NCBI GenBank assembly: GCA_003448835.1
Contig: DLXM01000344.1
Span: forward strand, 9,743-16,546
From: Bacteroidota bacterium
Lineage (GTDB): Bacteria > Bacteroidota > Rhodothermia > Balneolales > HLUCCA01
Direction of reading: 5' to 3'
Length of the DNA stretch: 6,804 nucleotides
Made by a program: the position numbers and the translations under genes. The notes below the pieces were generated by a model. The model saw only the letters and a program-made list of their open reading frames with translations. It had not been told where the DNA came from and did not search any database. Shown here piece after piece: positions 5,823 through 6,804 of the stretch (position 1 is its first letter; every line of letters starts with the position of its first letter).

Positions 5823-6804
5823 ATGGGATTTCGAAATTACAATGGGTTGCTCCTTGCTTCCCTCATTATGTTACTAATTGCATCATGTGCAGGTCAAACG
5901 GACCAACAAGTAGAGAAAGATGGCGTGGTGGTCGGAGCTGACCGATTATTGAGCGAGTATGTCGATCTACTTTATGGAAAAAAAGTAGCCATCACAACGA
6001 ACCACAGCGGGAAATTATCCGATGGAAAACACATCACGGATGTCATCCACAATCTCCCGAATACTGAAGTGGTGTCCCTTTTAGGCATGAATTATAACAT
6101 CAGATCGAACGATTACTCGTTACCACAAGACTCCATGGGAGTCATCGACGAGTTAACCGGAGCGCCGAAATATTCTCTTTATGGTGAAATCCACAAACCC
6201 ACCGTCGAAATGCTACATGGGGCGGATGTGGTTGTTTTTGATATCCAGGAAGTTGGGGCACGGTTTTATGAGCATATCAACATCCTGGGATTTGTGATGG
6301 AAACTGCAGCAGAAACGGGTGCTCATGTCATCGTACTGGACCGACCGAATCCAATTAGCGGTCTAAAAGTAGATGGATTTATTACAGATGATGAGTTTAT
6401 GTATTCGTTTGGGGCTTTCGGCAAGGTTCCGGTCATTCACGGGATGACCATGGGAGAATTGGCTCGGTTTTACAACGGTGAACAACAGTTACGTGGTGGC
6501 GTACAAGCGCAGTTAACCGTCATTGAAATGAAAAACTGGGAGCGCTCAATGTGGATGGATGAAACCGGTATTCCCTGGGAAAAACCATCTCCAAACTTAC
6601 CAACGCTGACCTCAACTCTGGTTTATACCGGGACTTGTTTATTCGAAGCACTCAATCTTTCTGAGGGACGGGGGACAGAAAAACCATTTGAATATATCGG
6701 TGCTCCCTGGTTAAATAACGAAGTTGTTGTTCAGGATTTAAATGACCTTGGATTACCCGGAGTTCAATTTGAAGCGATCAATTTCACCCCAGAGAAAATG
6801 CCAT
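5823..6804 (+). CDS. DUF1343/NamZ-like lipoprotein with a divergent active-site motif (3' end outside window)
   Basis: The first 327 codons of a gene cut by the right edge; family members are usually about 360-420 residues, so the C-terminus is missing. Residues 1-22 are a lipoprotein signal with lipobox IASC and Cys22. The mature part matches DUF1343, the family of the exo-beta-N-acetylmuramidase NamZ, which removes terminal MurNAc from peptidoglycan fragments. Matching blocks are KKVAITTNHSG (53-63), YSLYGEIHKPT (117-127), VVVFDIQEVGARFYEHI (136-152), VLDRPNPISG (171-180), HGMTMGELARFYNGE (206-220), SPNLPTL (256-262), NLSEGRGTEKPFE (278-290) and IGAPW (292-296). The usual [FY]GPEHGxxG block, expected right after VVSL, is replaced by LGMNYNIRS (87-95), with Asn90-Tyr91 in place of Glu-His. 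Family membership is certain; muramidase activity is doubtful because of this change. It may be a pseudoenzyme, a glycan-binding protein or an enzyme with another specificity. The start is supported by a good ribosome binding site. It is the last visible gene of the operon. Confidence 0.93.
   Translation, partial: MGFRNYNGLLLASLIMLLIASCAGQTDQQVEKDGVVVGADRLLSEYVDLLYGKKVAITTNHSGKLSDGKHITDVIHNLPNTEVVSLLGMNYNIRSNDYSLPQDSMGVIDELTGAPKYSLYGEIHKPTVEMLHGADVVVFDIQEVGARFYEHINILGFVMETAAETGAHVIVLDRPNPISGLKVDGFITDDEFMYSFGAFGKVPVIHGMTMGELARFYNGEQQLRGGVQAQLTVIEMKNWERSMWMDETGIPWEKPSPNLPTLTSTLVYTGTCLFEALNLSEGRGTEKPFEYIGAPWLNNEVVVQDLNDLGLPGVQFEAINFTPEKMP

Noticed and set aside
1..6804. CRISPR arrays, tRNA genes, insertion sequences or attachment sites
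   Set aside because: No regularly spaced repeats, tRNA-like segments, transposase-like translations or long direct or inverted repeats were seen by eye.

Overview
This window looks like a chromosomal stretch of a moderate-GC, AT-leaning Gram-negative bacterium. I think a member of Bacteroidota, or the related Balneolota/Rhodothermota, is most likely. The reasons are the family mix (GMC oxidoreductase with a gluconate 2-dehydrogenase subunit 3 partner, DUF885, and the DUF1343/NamZ family), the many lipobox signals, and AT-rich leaders mostly without a strong Shine-Dalgarno. The placement rests on family composition only. No RNA gene, transposon, CRISPR array or phage gene is visible.

Layout: (1) Positions 1-469, minus strand: the N-terminal part of an exported endonuclease/exonuclease/phosphatase (EEP) domain protein that runs off the left edge. 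(2) 470-710: an AT-rich divergent intergenic region. (3) 711-1163, plus: a small single-domain cupin with a lipoprotein-like signal. (4) 1164-1361: a 198-base gap with short inverted repeats. (5) 1362 to the right edge, plus: four tightly packed genes that look like one operon. They encode a GMC flavin oxidoreductase; a Tat-exported subunit 3 partner (4-base overlap); a secreted DUF885 metallopeptidase-like protein (11 bases later); and a DUF1343/NamZ-like lipoprotein (32 bases later), cut by the right edge.

Every complete or partial product either carries an export signal or, for the GMC subunit, has a partner that does. The GMC/subunit 3 pair is expected to oxidise a sugar or other alcohol in the periplasm and pass electrons to the respiratory chain. 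The next two genes belong to families with peptidase and peptidoglycan-hexosaminidase roles. A periplasmic function in processing glycans or envelope-derived material is therefore reasonable but unproven.

The most notable point is the last gene. It keeps most DUF1343 signature blocks, but the usual [FY]GPEHGxxG block, with its conserved Glu-His, reads LGMNYNIRS. It may be a catalytically altered or inactive NamZ paralogue. The cupin also lacks the motif-1 glutamate, and the GMC subunit carries a four-cysteine cluster that could hold an Fe-S centre.
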